From: Clostridia bacterium
Lineage (GTDB): Bacteria; Bacillota; Clostridia; Christensenellales; Borkfalkiaceae
Assembly (NCBI GenBank): GCA_017505675.1
Contig: JAFVOV010000087.1
Coordinates: 1-7,066 of the forward strand
Direction: 5' to 3'
DNA length: 7,066 bases
Shown here in pieces: positions 6,500 to 7,066 of the stretch. Every line of letters starts with the position of its first letter. Position 1 is the stretch's first letter. Position numbers and translations under genes: made by a program. The notes beneath the pieces were generated by a model. It made no database searches and had not been told where the DNA came from. It was given only the letters and a program-made list of their open reading frames with translations.

Positions 6500-6528
6500 T
6501 TGACAATTTCTTTTTAATTCTGTATAAT
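6500..6528 (+). promoter_or_regulatory. tetR-type regulator promoter, sigma-A type
   Basis: Perfect TTGACA (6500-6505) and perfect TATAAT (6523-6528) are separated by 17 bp, a full consensus promoter. The -10 box ends only 9 nt before the ATG at 6538, so the transcript would start within a few bases of the start codon. Confidence 0.8.
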
Positions 6529-6537
6529 ATTTCTAAT

Positions 6538-7066
6538 ATGAAAAACGTAGTTAGAGAACCGCAACAAGAACGGTCTATCGAAAAGAAAAACAGAATAATT
6601 CAAGCAGGTTACGAATTGTTTTCTGAAGTTGGTTATTACGGAACTAATACGGCTGAAATTGCTAAACGCGCTGGGGTTTCTACAGGTATAGTTTACGGTT
6701 ATTTTCAAGATAAACGCGATATTTTAATATGCGTGCTTGAAATTTACATTAACAAAGTTTTTGACCCTATTCTTAAAACTTTTGATAAATTAAAAGCGCC
6801 TATTAACTTTAAAGAACTTATCCCATCAGTCATAGATTTAACCATTAAAACGCATAAAAAACACGCAAAAATGCACGAAGTTTTGCATTCGCTTGCAAGT
6901 ACTGACGAAGCGGTAAACGCCGAATTTATTGAACTTGAAGATTCAATTACCGTTAAAATTGCAGATAGGTTAAAATCTTTAGGAATTTCAATTGAAAACG
7001 CTATGGAAAAAATACATTTTTCAATGGATATTATTCAGTCATTTTCTCACGAATACGTTTTTGATA
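6538..7066 (+). CDS. TetR/AcrR-family transcriptional regulator (3' end outside window)
   Basis: The frame is open from ATG 6538-6540 to the window edge, giving 176 residues. Residues about 16-63 form the TetR-type DNA-binding domain: a first helix (KKNRIIQAGYELFSEVG), the helix-turn-helix TAEIAKRAGVSTGIVYGYF (38-56), and the following DKRDIL. The rest is a helical ligand-binding and dimer domain with no motif I can assign to an effector. It is divergent from the feo operon with a 185-nt gap holding three matching inverted repeats, which suggests it controls feo and itself. No ribosome site precedes the ATG, and the only nearby downstream in-frame alternative, TTG at codon 27, would cut into the DNA-binding domain, so this start is kept. 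The C-terminus is probably only a few tens of residues beyond the edge, judging by usual family length. Confidence 0.92.
   Translation, partial: MKNVVREPQQERSIEKKNRIIQAGYELFSEVGYYGTNTAEIAKRAGVSTGIVYGYFQDKRDILICVLEIYINKVFDPILKTFDKLKAPINFKELIPSVIDLTIKTHKKHAKMHEVLHSLASTDEAVNAEFIELEDSITVKIADRLKSLGISIENAMEKIHFSMDIIQSFSHEYVFD

Noticed and set aside
6353..6537. Fur or DtxR box in the feo control region
   Set aside because: I looked for a GATAATGATAATCATTATC-like or TTAGG-type palindrome and found only partial AT-rich resemblance; the three TGAAA-N4-TTTCA sites explain the symmetry better.
6514..6708. 64-codon minus-strand frame under the regulator
   Set aside because: It is antisense to the conserved TetR DNA-binding domain, has no recognisable protein features, and its open frame is a by-product of the overlapping gene.

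Overview
The window looks like a stretch of a low-GC, anaerobic Bacillota (Clostridia-type) chromosome. The evidence is AT-rich DNA, strong AGGAG-type ribosome binding sites, sigma-A-like promoters, a FeoA-FeoA-FeoB operon ending in a small FeoB-associated cysteine-rich protein, and a copper ATPase with a heavy-metal-binding domain at each end. No mobile element, CRISPR array, tRNA or rRNA is visible. Taxonomy is inferred from gene style only.

Layout from left to right. (1) 1-924 (+): the C-terminal part of a membrane sensor histidine kinase, cut by the window edge. (2) 921-3313 (-): a CopA-type Cu(I)-exporting P1B-ATPase gene, tail-to-tail with the kinase and overlapping it by 4 nt at the stop codons. 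It is split by a 1-nt frameshift just after the TGES motif, and its phosphorylation motif reads DKTAT instead of DKTGT. It has its own promoter at 3335-3363. (3) 3372-3404: a perfect 12-bp hairpin between copA and the iron operon. (4) 3417-6352 (-): an iron(II) uptake operon, transcribed in the order FeoA-like, FeoA, FeoB (759 aa), FeoB-associated Cys-rich membrane protein (59 aa). Spacing within it is 29 nt, a 1-nt overlap, and 1 nt. (5) 6353-6537: a divergent control region with a back-to-back feo promoter and tetR promoter, plus three copies of the inverted repeat TGAAA-N4-TTTCA. (6) 6538-7066 (+): a TetR-family regulator running off the right edge.

Read together, this is a transition-metal locus. 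Fe(II) import by FeoB is probably controlled by the divergent TetR-type protein acting at the three repeats, while Cu(I) export by CopA is transcribed separately. The kinase's signal is unknown, because its sensor domain and any response regulator lie outside the window. The points most worth checking are the candidate operator array, the leaderless-looking tetR start, and the double lesion in copA (frameshift plus altered catalytic motif), which means either gene decay or sequence error.
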